Origin: Myxococcales bacterium
GTDB taxonomy: Bacteria > Myxococcota_C > UBA6777
Assembly: GCA_027005175.1 (NCBI GenBank)
Contig: JALTMC010000159.1
Location: 1 to 7,090, forward strand
DNA: 7,090 nt
Direction of reading: 5' to 3'
In this document: positions 1 through 5,547 of the stretch, piece by piece
Numbering within the stretch: the stretch's first letter is position 1
Layout of the letters: every line of letters starts with the position of its first letter
Notes under the pieces: model-generated
The model's database searches: none
Told to the model about the DNA's origin: nothing
The model's input: the letters and a program-made list of their open reading frames with translations, nothing else
Made by a program: the position numbers and the translations under genes

Positions 1-156
1 TCGTTGGTGGGCTGGAGGAGTGTTTTGAGGGGAGGATGGTGGTCGGCAGTCATCGTTGGTGGGCTGGAGGAGTGTTTTGAGGGGAGGATGGTAGTCAGCA
101 GTCATCATTGGTGGGTTTGGGGTTCGTTGTGAGGGGAGGATGGTAGTTACCAGTCA
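1..156. repeat. 52-bp direct tandem repeat, three copies, overlapping the lipoprotein gene 3' end
   Basis: Three head-to-tail units occupy 1-52, 53-104 and 105-156. Units 1 and 2 differ at two positions, and units 2 and 3 at about ten. All contain 'gaggggaggatggt' and begin t-c-(g/a)-ttggtggg. The next 52 bases (157-208), inside the coding sequence, are still about 63% alike, best over the first 34 bases (ttggcgggttt, then ttgag). The array reaches base 1, so more copies may lie outside the window. Unit length is not a multiple of three. The stop codon of the lipoprotein gene (147-149) lies in unit 3. No protein or hairpin is evident. Confidence 0.9.
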
Positions 157-2171
157 CCGTTGGCGGGTTTGAGGATCTTTTTGAGGACAGCAGGGATTTT
201 TCTGCTGAACTTGGTCAGAACATCACTTTGAATGCGGACTCGAATCCTGCCGCGCTTTCCATCTTTGGCGGGTTTTCCGGCCTTGCCAGGGGCTCCTTTT
301 TTTCCATCGTTTCCACGGGAGGATACACCTGTTTTTCCGCCATCACCAACGACTTTCCCGGGCAGACCAGCGGCTCCTGGGCGACCCGCTTGGCCTGCTC
401 TTCCTGCCTTGCCAGCGATGGATTGGAACTTGAACTTGCGTTTGAGAGCGGAGCTACTGAGGAAGGCTTGGATGCTACCACCATTGCCGCCAGCACCGGC
501 ATTTCCACTTTCGCCACCATTGCCTCCATTGCCACCGTGACCAGAGCGCCAGCCGTTGCCTCCGCTACCGCCTTTTCCACCGGGACCACCGATTCCACCA
601 TCGCCACCATCACCACCCTGAGTCACAATACGCAAAGGTTTGGCATCATAGGGGCGAAGGATATACTTTGTTCCTTTGTCTTCGATCTTGAGTTGGATGA
701 GAATGTATTTCTTTTTGCCATCGAGAGATTGTACTACCCCCGCATTGAGTCGAACGGATGGCCCCGGCTCTCCTGGAGCACCAGGGATGGCTGTCCCACC
801 GGGCTCTCCTGGCTTGCCTGCCTCTGCACGTCGTGACGGATCATTGGTATCTTGTCCATCTGCACCATTGGCTCCTCTTCCACCATCACCACCTTTGATC
901 CCTTTGGGGCTTTTGAGTAGGATCTTCTCTTGGGTTGAAATGTGAGGGGCTACCAAGCCAAGAAAGTCTGGCTCCAGCGATTGTTCCGACTTAAACTCCT
1001 CGCGATCTTTGTACGATGCTGTAAACTCATACTTCTTATCAACCATCTCGCTGGCCTTCGCCAGTGAACTTTGCAATACACCTTTGCTTGGATCATACTT
1101 AAGTGTCTCTGATTCGATCTTAACCAGAGAACCTGGAAAGACTCTATCTTTGGCATAAGCTGGGACCTTTCGGCCTTTGGTACTGTTGTAGAACCAACGT
1201 CCATACTTGTCTTGTACTCGAATGCTCAAGGGGACCGCTTTGCCAGGTAGTATCTTGGTGAGAGATGACTTGGGATCGGTTCCCAAGGAAACTTTAAATG
1301 CCTTCGCCAACTTGGGGTCGGGGCCTTTTAGCATCGCGAAGTCGGGTGTGAACGTAAACTTTTGTTGGATATTTTTGGCACCCTTGTACACGATCGTCAG
1401 CTTGTAGAGCTTGCCTTTGACAGAAGGAGCCTTGGAGGGAATCACGGACTCTGACTCCGAGTCCCATCGCATATTTTGCGTTTGAAAGGACAATCGTTTC
1501 ACGGAGAGATCGAAGTCATAAGAAGGCTTGAGGGAGTGATATTTGTACGTTCGCTTTCCATCAGAAACTTCGATGAACAAATAGATCTTCTTCCCTGGTG
1601 TCAACAGCGGTGCCTTGGGCTTTGCAAATAAAATACCCTGCATGTTGTTGTAGTAAGGTGGCTTTTTTCCTTTTTCTGCAACGATTGTGACCTTCATGCT
1701 CTTCACATTCTTGGGCTCTGGGCCAAACACTGCTGCGATATCAGGTTTGTAAGTAAATACCTCCTTGCGATTGAAGTACAGCACTGTCACTTTGTAGTTG
1801 TTGACACTGTTTTCTGAGATCTCATCGGTCTCTTCCGGCTTTAATGGCGTTAACATCCGAGTTTGGGGATTGTATTTGGCGTTGCTTGATACCGTAATTT
1901 TGACGTGCTTGGCTGGCAATTGCTTTTGAGCCAAGGAGTGGGATTTCCCCTTGCGATCAATCAGAACAACATCCAGCTTCACAGCTTTTCCCGGAACCAG
2001 AATCTTGTTGTCTGATCTCCCATTGACCCGCAACTGAAATGTTGCAATATCACCGACCTTAATCCAAGGTGAACACCCTGATACGAGAGGCCATAACATA
2101 AAGAAACTACTGAGTAGACAAAGAACCACTCCGGGCCTTTTGTACCTACCTTTACCTACGAACATAGACAT
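147..2171 (-). CDS. Collagen-like/glycine-rich lipoprotein with three repeated beta-rich modules
   Basis: This gene encodes a predicted lipidated surface protein of 674 residues; its function is unknown. The N-terminus is a lipoprotein signal: basic residues (KGRYKR), a hydrophobic stretch, then the lipobox LVSGC with the acylated Cys at residue 33 and Ser after it. Residues about 47-408 hold three divergent copies of a 110-130 residue module, each opening near 'PGK' and closing near 'PD(F/I)'. Three Gly-rich segments follow at about 424-471, 519-566 and 587-642, with a strand-rich insert (472-518) between the first two. The first and third are collagen-like Gly-X-Y (GKPGEPGG, GAPGEPG, GRPGAAGLPG); the second is GGX. 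A basic tail ends in NGDW. The frame stays open to a GTG at 2201, but ATG 2171 has GGGGAG six bases upstream and gives a normal signal peptide, so it was chosen. The gene starts 87 bases after the putative anti-sigma gene and could share its transcript. Lipoprotein and repeats are seen; surface location is inferred. Confidence 0.88.
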   Translation of the reverse strand: MSMFVGKGRYKRPGVVLCLLSSFFMLWPLVSGCSPWIKVGDIATFQLRVNGRSDNKILVPGKAVKLDVVLIDRKGKSHSLAQKQLPAKHVKITVSSNAKYNPQTRMLTPLKPEETDEISENSVNNYKVTVLYFNRKEVFTYKPDIAAVFGPEPKNVKSMKVTIVAEKGKKPPYYNNMQGILFAKPKAPLLTPGKKIYLFIEVSDGKRTYKYHSLKPSYDFDLSVKRLSFQTQNMRWDSESESVIPSKAPSVKGKLYKLTIVYKGAKNIQQKFTFTPDFAMLKGPDPKLAKAFKVSLGTDPKSSLTKILPGKAVPLSIRVQDKYGRWFYNSTKGRKVPAYAKDRVFPGSLVKIESETLKYDPSKGVLQSSLAKASEMVDKKYEFTASYKDREEFKSEQSLEPDFLGLVAPHISTQEKILLKSPKGIKGGDGGRGANGADGQDTNDPSRRAEAGKPGEPGGTAIPGAPGEPGPSVRLNAGVVQSLDGKKKYILIQLKIEDKGTKYILRPYDAKPLRIVTQGGDGGDGGIGGPGGKGGSGGNGWRSGHGGNGGNGGESGNAGAGGNGGSIQAFLSSSALKRKFKFQSIAGKAGRAGQAGRPGAAGLPGKVVGDGGKTGVSSRGNDGKKGAPGKAGKPAKDGKRGRIRVRIQSDVLTKFSRKIPAVLKKILKPANGDW
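246..902 (-). other. Glycine-rich collagen-like segments (three blocks)
   Basis: Three blocks in the lipoprotein gene are dominated by GGN codons: 759-902, 474-617 and 246-413. The first and last read as Gly-X-Y with Pro and Lys/Arg, resembling bacterial collagen-like proteins. The middle block reads GGDGGDGGIGGPGGKGG and GGNGGNGG, a GGX pattern that in known proteins such as snow-flea antifreeze protein forms bundled polyproline-II helices instead of a collagen triple helix. Interruptions at 618-758 and 414-473 encode strand-like sequence. The repeated codons open long false frames on the plus strand. Confidence 0.8.
948..2033 (-). repeat. Three divergent tandem protein modules within the collagen-like lipoprotein
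   Basis: The translated region shows three successive copies at residues of about 47-155, 158-290 and 292-408 (numbered from ATG 2171). Shared landmarks are LVPGK / LTPGK / ILPGK followed by an alternating hydrophobic strand (KLDVVLID, YLFIEVSD, PLSIRVQD). Next come a 'K(Y/W)(N/D)' element, a 'YK(V/L)T' or 'YEFT' strand, and a closing YKPDI / FTPDF / LEPDF followed in the first two by GPEPK or GPDPK. Spacing from PGK to PD is 83, 84 and 92 residues. The pattern implies an Ig-like or other beta-sandwich module amplified by old duplication. I do not recognise the family. DNA identity between copies is not obvious, so this is a protein-level repeat. Confidence 0.7.
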
Positions 2172-2177
2172 CACAAA

Positions 2178-2183
2178 CTCCCC
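2178..2183 (-). promoter_or_regulatory. Ribosome binding site of the collagen-like lipoprotein gene
   Basis: GGGGAG on the minus strand lies six bases before ATG 2171. It decides the start in favour of this ATG over the in-frame GTG at 2201, which has no such element and would put ten extra residues before the signal peptide. Confidence 0.7.
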
Positions 2184-2258
2184 AAAAAGAAAGAGGGCCA
2201 CAACAGCATAAGCCTGAAAAAGAACGGCCCACTATATCGGATGGGGTGAAGGAGGATG

Positions 2259-3014
2259 TCAAGGGCCTACAAGGATGAGAAGGAGCCCTCGCTCTTGCCA
2301 GACTTTGAGGGGAAGTTTGTTGTAGCTTCCAATCCATGCTTGTTGGAGCTTGGATTGCTTGGACCAAGGGGGCATTTGGTGGAGAGTGTAGCGTTTTCCT
2401 GTTTTGCGGTGATGGTAATAGAGCACCACTGCCGCTTGCTTGTTAAATTGAGTGGTGCTTCCTCCCATAAGTTGCCATTGTGACGTCGGCAGATGGGTGG
2501 AGGCAACTGTATTAAATTGCAGGGCTGTGAACCTTCTTCTCAACTCCAGCAATGAAGCTACCTTTTCCACAGGCTGGCTGTATTGTTGGTGGTATGTTGT
2601 TACTGATCGCAACAGAGGTGGTGTCAGGCCAGCAGAAGAAGTTGTGGGTTGTTGGGAGAACCAAACAAGTCCGAAAACTCCGGCGATGAGAAGTCCTACC
2701 AACCACAGGGAGAGTCGTTTTCTTTTGGAAGCGACAGGTTGTTCGTATTGAAATGACGTTGATATGGAAGGCATATTCTCGGGGTCGAGGCCCTCTTGGA
2801 TCGATAGGATCTTTTCGGAAGGTGTGCTTCCAGCAGAGCGAGAGGCGAGCTGCTCTCTCATGGCTTGTAACTTCTCATGCGGACTCACAGAGTTGGCTTG
2901 GGATATCTCTTGCATGTGCTGCAATCGTTCGAGTTGCTCCTCCGTCAACTCCGCCGATTCATAGTACTCTCGCACCACAGTCTTGATGGATTGTTTGGTT
3001 TTGGTTTCTGTCAT
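2259..3014 (-). CDS. Single-pass membrane protein, predicted anti-sigma factor
   Basis: This 251-residue protein probably holds the adjacent sigma factor inactive at the inner membrane. Residues 1-95 are cytoplasmic, charged and helical (for example ELTEEQLERLQHMQEI). KRKR at 97-100 precedes one hydrophobic span (101-119, LSLWLVGLLIAGVFGLVWF), giving an N-in, C-out topology. The outer part (120-251) contains LPTSQWQLMGG followed by a strand (AAVVLYYHH) and KTGKRYTLH. This recalls, from memory, the C-terminal 'P-x-L-x-GG ... Y-x-x-x-G' pattern of COG5662-type anti-sigma factors. The start ATG overlaps the sigma stop as ATGA, the classic translational coupling of a sigma/anti-sigma pair, with GGGAGG seven bases upstream. 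Oddly, the protein contains no Cys at all, so the usual HxxxCxxC zinc-binding anti-sigma motif is absent. Topology and coupling are seen; the role is inferred from context. Confidence 0.75.
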   Translation of the reverse strand: MTETKTKQSIKTVVREYYESAELTEEQLERLQHMQEISQANSVSPHEKLQAMREQLASRSAGSTPSEKILSIQEGLDPENMPSISTSFQYEQPVASKRKRLSLWLVGLLIAGVFGLVWFSQQPTTSSAGLTPPLLRSVTTYHQQYSQPVEKVASLLELRRRFTALQFNTVASTHLPTSQWQLMGGSTTQFNKQAAVVLYYHHRKTGKRYTLHQMPPWSKQSKLQQAWIGSYNKLPLKVWQERGLLLILVGP

Positions 3015-3547
3015 CCCCTTGCCTCCCTTCTACCAGGTTCCTGTGTGGGGGGAGCCTGGGAAGCCTTGATCTTTATACGAATCCGGTGCAGCCGTGCCAG
3101 CAATGTGCCACGGGGCACGTCCATAATCTCTGCTATCTCCTGAACGGTATAGCCTTCAACAGCCCATAAAAATAAAAGCTCACGATGGGATACAGGCAGT
3201 TGTTCCAGGATGGCTTCCACTTCCTCTCGATCGATTAAGATATCATCCATCGATTGAAATCCGGCGCATATCACATTGGTATGTACCTCATTCTCTGCAT
3301 CTTCCCATGACTCCCAGGACTTACCCTTTTGCCGCCTCTTTTGATCAATGAATGCATTGCGAACAATTCTGAACAAATAAGACAACGGCTTATTGGGTGC
3401 TACTTGCTTGGCATCTTTACGATTGGCTTCCATTCGCAAGTACCGCTCCAATCCCGTCTGCATAAGATCATACGCTATCTCCGAGTCTCCTTGTAAAGAT
3501 AAACAGTAACGGTAGATCCGATTCAATGTCTGCTTTTCAAACTGCAT
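3011..3547 (-). CDS. ECF-type RNA polymerase sigma factor (sigma-70 family)
   Basis: This 178-residue protein is expected to direct RNA polymerase to a small set of promoters, released from its neighbour by an envelope signal. Region 2 spans about 9-75: the stretch KPLSYLFRIVRNAFIDQKRR (53-72) is the conserved ECF 'W/YLxxIARNxxxDxxRR' element that meets the -10 DNA. Region 4 spans about 110-162: EAILEQLPVSHRELLFL, then the helix-turn-helix YTVQEIAEIMDVPRGTLLAR and a basic HRIRIKIK helix. No region 1.1 or 3 is present, and the length is typical of ECF factors. An in-frame TTG at 3619 would add 24 residues, but ATG 3547 has GGAGG six bases upstream and matches the family start. The gene overlaps the downstream membrane protein gene by four bases. 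The -10/-35 specificity and ECF subgroup cannot be assigned by eye. Confidence 0.92.
   Translation of the reverse strand: MQFEKQTLNRIYRYCLSLQGDSEIAYDLMQTGLERYLRMEANRKDAKQVAPNKPLSYLFRIVRNAFIDQKRRQKGKSWESWEDAENEVHTNVICAGFQSMDDILIDREEVEAILEQLPVSHRELLFLWAVEGYTVQEIAEIMDVPRGTLLARLHRIRIKIKASQAPPTQEPGRREARG
3022..3027 (-). promoter_or_regulatory. Ribosome binding site of the putative anti-sigma gene
   Basis: GGGAGG on the minus strand lies inside the last sigma-factor codons, seven bases before the ATG that overlaps the sigma stop. Together with the ATGA junction it supports coupled translation and a matched sigma/anti-sigma ratio. Confidence 0.7.
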
Positions 3548-3553
3548 ATTTCG

Positions 3554-3558
3554 CCTCC
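3554..3558 (-). promoter_or_regulatory. Ribosome binding site of the sigma factor gene
   Basis: GGAGG on the minus strand, six bases before ATG 3547, sets the sigma start. The longer TTG start at 3619 has no comparable signal. Confidence 0.7.
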
Positions 3559-3618
3559 GCGACGACAACAACAATAGCGCGGTCTCTCTTCTCTTCTGCC
3601 AACGGATCTCCCCACCCA

Positions 3619-3646
3619 ATGATTGCTTAACGACCTATTTTTTCAA
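3619..3646 (-). promoter_or_regulatory. Possible housekeeping-type promoter of the sigma/anti-sigma operon
   Basis: On the minus strand TTGAAA (3646-3641) is followed after 16 bases by AATCAT (3624-3619), a weak match to -35/-10 boxes in the 132-base gap before the sigma gene. Its position, about 70 bases before the start codon, is plausible. No ECF-type 'GGAAC' -35 with a fitting -10 was seen here, so autoregulation is not supported by this reading. Confidence 0.25.
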
Positions 3647-3679
3647 ATCTGGGAGGGTGTTCTTGGCAAAGTGGAAGCA

Positions 3680-5263
3680 CTACTTTTTGGAGGCGTAGCT
3701 TTTGGCGATGGGCAGGATCTTTCCATTGTAGTCATATTTTTGCTTGGCTTGTTGAACAAGTTGGGCGAGCTGGCTATTCGACAGGGATGAGTACTTTGCT
3801 GCAACAATGGCATAGGGGGTTTGACCCTGACGTATCCGGGTTTTCCAGGTACGGTCTCCCACTTTGTCGAGCATCAGGCCCACGGCTGCGCCTGTGGCGT
3901 AATACCTAGCTGCAAACGTATCTATAACATCATTCTTGCTATCACTTGCTCGAAGAGTTGTAAAATATACAATACGGCCTGGAATACTGTTGGGATCTTT
4001 GTTTGGGTACTGCAAACCCAAGACGGAGAGATACTTGTGTTCTGCGTACATCGCCATACCTTCCAACCACTCCTGAAAGTTGTCGAGGTTTGTGATTAAT
4101 TTGGTGGAGCTTGTATCTTTCTCGATGCGCTGTTTGCGAATGGCATAGTACATCTTGAGTGCTTGTTCTGCCGGGATGCCTCCCACAAATCCATCGATCA
4201 AGACCGCTCCCAACAAGATCGCTAACCCTGTGAGTTCTTCTGTGACAGGATAGCCGGAGGAGTCTTGATTTCCAGGGGGATATTTCCACTTCTCTTCGTA
4301 GTCTTGAACGCGATGGAAGGCTTCATGTACAAAAAAAGCAAAAACATCTGTGACCTTTCCGGTGGTCTGACTTTTTGCCGTTGGGTTTGTAAAGGCATCA
4401 CCGCTGCTATACTCAAAAGCATATACATTGGTGTTGCCCACTTTGAGGCCAAAGTCAAAGCCTGGCTGTGTGATTGACTTGGCTGCACCATCAAACTGGT
4501 ACACGTTGGGGATTCCATACGTGAGCTTGCTGTCGATGAGTTTGCTACCCGCTGGAGGACTGGGGTGGTTGATGATGAAGCCCTTCTTCCCACTACTGGT
4601 TCCTGGTGTTGCTGCACCAATATTTACCAAGTAGGTGGGAATTCGATGCATTTGATATTGCCCTCCCCATATCTGATTATGGCAACTCTGACTGACATAA
4701 TAGATTCGAGCTAATTCCCGGAAGAATGCTTTGTCCAAGTTGTCCAAAGGTACTTGCTGGCCATTGTTGGGCTTCACACTGCCTGGGCTGTATGACGGGA
4801 TCTTGCAACTTCCTGGCGGAGTGTTGTTGGTATTGGTGTTGTTGGTATTGGTGTTGTTGGTATTGGTGTTGTTAGTATTGGTGTTGTTAGTATTGGTGTT
4901 GTTAGTATTGGTGTTGTTAGTATTGGTGTTGTTAGTATTGGTGTTGTTGGTATTGGTGTTGTTTCTGGTCTTACATACACCGTTATTACAGAACGTTGTG
5001 CCTCTACAATCACTATCATTTTTGCAGCCCGTGGTGTTGGTATTGGTGGCGGGCTGGTCGGGAGTATTACCACTATCTTTGATCTGCTTCTTGATGCAAA
5101 TCTTTTGTCCGGTGGAGGTTTCACCACAATAAAAGCCATTTTTGCAATCGAAGTCATCCTTACAAACTGTGACGCTGGGACCACAGGCGGAGAAGAACCC
5201 GAGAAAAGAAAGAAAGCTGATAACAAAGATGCGGACCCCTACGAACCAGGGCTTTTGCGACAT
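3680..5263 (-). CDS. Cys-rich lipoprotein with Asn/Thr linker and predicted zinc metallopeptidase domain
   Basis: This 527-residue protein is a predicted lipoprotein: a basic N-terminus, a hydrophobic core and the lipobox FFSAC with Cys at 27. Two small cysteine clusters follow, C-x5-C-x5-C-x9-C (34-56) and C-x5-C-x5-C-x4-C (80-97), a pattern I associate with Myxococcota exported proteins. Residues 101-148 are only Asn and Thr, a flexible linker. The large C-terminal domain contains HEAFH at 313-317 in a hydrophobic helix (DVFAFFVHEAFHRVQDY), the HExxH zinc site of metallopeptidases. The third ligand could be Glu401 in EWLEGMAMYAEH, which resembles the gluzincin 'EGxAxY' helix, or Glu342/343 in VTEELTGLAI. 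Two further Cys (153, 194) might pair. The frame extends to a TTG at 5326, but ATG 5263 has GAGGAG seven bases upstream and fits the signal peptide. Peptidase activity is inferred; an inactive or structural zincin fold is possible. Confidence 0.85.
   Translation of the reverse strand: MSQKPWFVGVRIFVISFLSFLGFFSACGPSVTVCKDDFDCKNGFYCGETSTGQKICIKKQIKDSGNTPDQPATNTNTTGCKNDSDCRGTTFCNNGVCKTRNNTNTNNTNTNNTNTNNTNTNNTNTNNTNTNNTNTNNTNTNNTNTNNTPPGSCKIPSYSPGSVKPNNGQQVPLDNLDKAFFRELARIYYVSQSCHNQIWGGQYQMHRIPTYLVNIGAATPGTSSGKKGFIINHPSPPAGSKLIDSKLTYGIPNVYQFDGAAKSITQPGFDFGLKVGNTNVYAFEYSSGDAFTNPTAKSQTTGKVTDVFAFFVHEAFHRVQDYEEKWKYPPGNQDSSGYPVTEELTGLAILLGAVLIDGFVGGIPAEQALKMYYAIRKQRIEKDTSSTKLITNLDNFQEWLEGMAMYAEHKYLSVLGLQYPNKDPNSIPGRIVYFTTLRASDSKNDVIDTFAARYYATGAAVGLMLDKVGDRTWKTRIRQGQTPYAIVAAKYSSLSNSQLAQLVQQAKQKYDYNGKILPIAKSYASKK
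4821..4964 (-). repeat. 15-bp in-frame minisatellite encoding the Asn/Thr linker
   Basis: Nine exact-length copies of a 15-bp unit (plus strand gtgttgtt-g/a-gtattg) start at 4821, with a partial tenth ending at 4964. Only one position varies: in plus-strand order it reads g,g,g,a,a,a,a,a,g, and the change is silent (AAC/AAT for Asn). Each unit encodes five residues of Asn and Thr, and 15 is divisible by three, so copy-number changes keep the frame. The run of five identical 'a' units suggests recent block expansion. Confidence 0.95.
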
Positions 5264-5547
5264 GGATATACTCCTCTTTGAATACAAGGGTTTCATCATC
5301 GCACAGTCATGATTGGGATGCAACAAGTTATGATGGTTGAGTTTTTGAATTTCTTTTGTGTCTCAGTGTGTACGTGTCGATGGGTGCTTTGGGTTGGGGA
5401 GTAGGAGAGGATGCGAAGGTTGGATGGGGAAGAGGTGTGATGAGAACAAAGGGAAGGTATTATCTGAGTCTGGAGGGGGAGAGAGGACGTAAGCACCAAC
5501 GCTGGGCGAGTTGAGAAACATAAGTTCGAGTCATCTGGGTCAGGAGG
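5264..5547. other. Intergenic region without a recognised gene, purine-rich on the plus strand
   Basis: This 284-base gap separates the VWA-protein stop from the lipoprotein start. I found no convincing gene; the only open frame here uses a TTG start and has no Shine-Dalgarno element. From about 5390 to 5490 the plus strand is dominated by G and A (for example ggggagtaggagagg). No hairpin with a T-run follows the VWA-protein stop. A promoter for the lipoprotein gene should lie here, but no well-spaced -35/-10 pair stands out. Confidence 0.5.
5271..5276 (-). promoter_or_regulatory. Ribosome binding site of the metallopeptidase-like lipoprotein gene
   Basis: GAGGAG on the minus strand, seven bases before ATG 5263, picks this start over the in-frame TTG at 5326 and the ATG pair about 40 bases upstream, and so places the signal peptide at the very N-terminus. 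Confidence 0.7.

Noticed and set aside
1-156. CRISPR-like array at the window start
   Set aside because: The units are contiguous 52-bp direct repeats with no unique spacers and no cas genes nearby.
215-945. Long open frames on both strands over the glycine-rich region (plus-strand 202, 102 and 89 codons; minus-strand 133 codons)
   Set aside because: They are shadows of the repetitive GGN codons of the lipoprotein gene, have low-complexity translations and lack ribosome binding sites.
2172-2201. GTG start at 2201 for the lipoprotein gene, and likewise the TTG starts at 3619, 5326 and 7059
   Set aside because: None has a Shine-Dalgarno signal. Internal ATGs at 2171, 3547 and 5263 do and fit the signal peptides or family length; the frame at 7059 continues upstream through the first ASH domain.
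2172-2258. GGGCC...GGCCC inverted repeat with a T-rich stretch as a terminator between the anti-sigma and lipoprotein genes
   Set aside because: The stem is only five base pairs with a 26-base loop, and the T-rich stretch overlaps the ribosome binding region of the next gene.
4731-5132. Plus-strand 133-codon frame reading as repeated Leu-Val
   Set aside because: It is the antisense reading of the 15-bp Asn/Thr minisatellite; the minus-strand frame has a signal peptide, cysteine clusters and a peptidase motif.
5296-5499. Small 67-codon minus-strand frame in the gap after the VWA gene
   Set aside because: It has a TTG start, no Shine-Dalgarno element, biased composition and overlap with the leader of the next gene.
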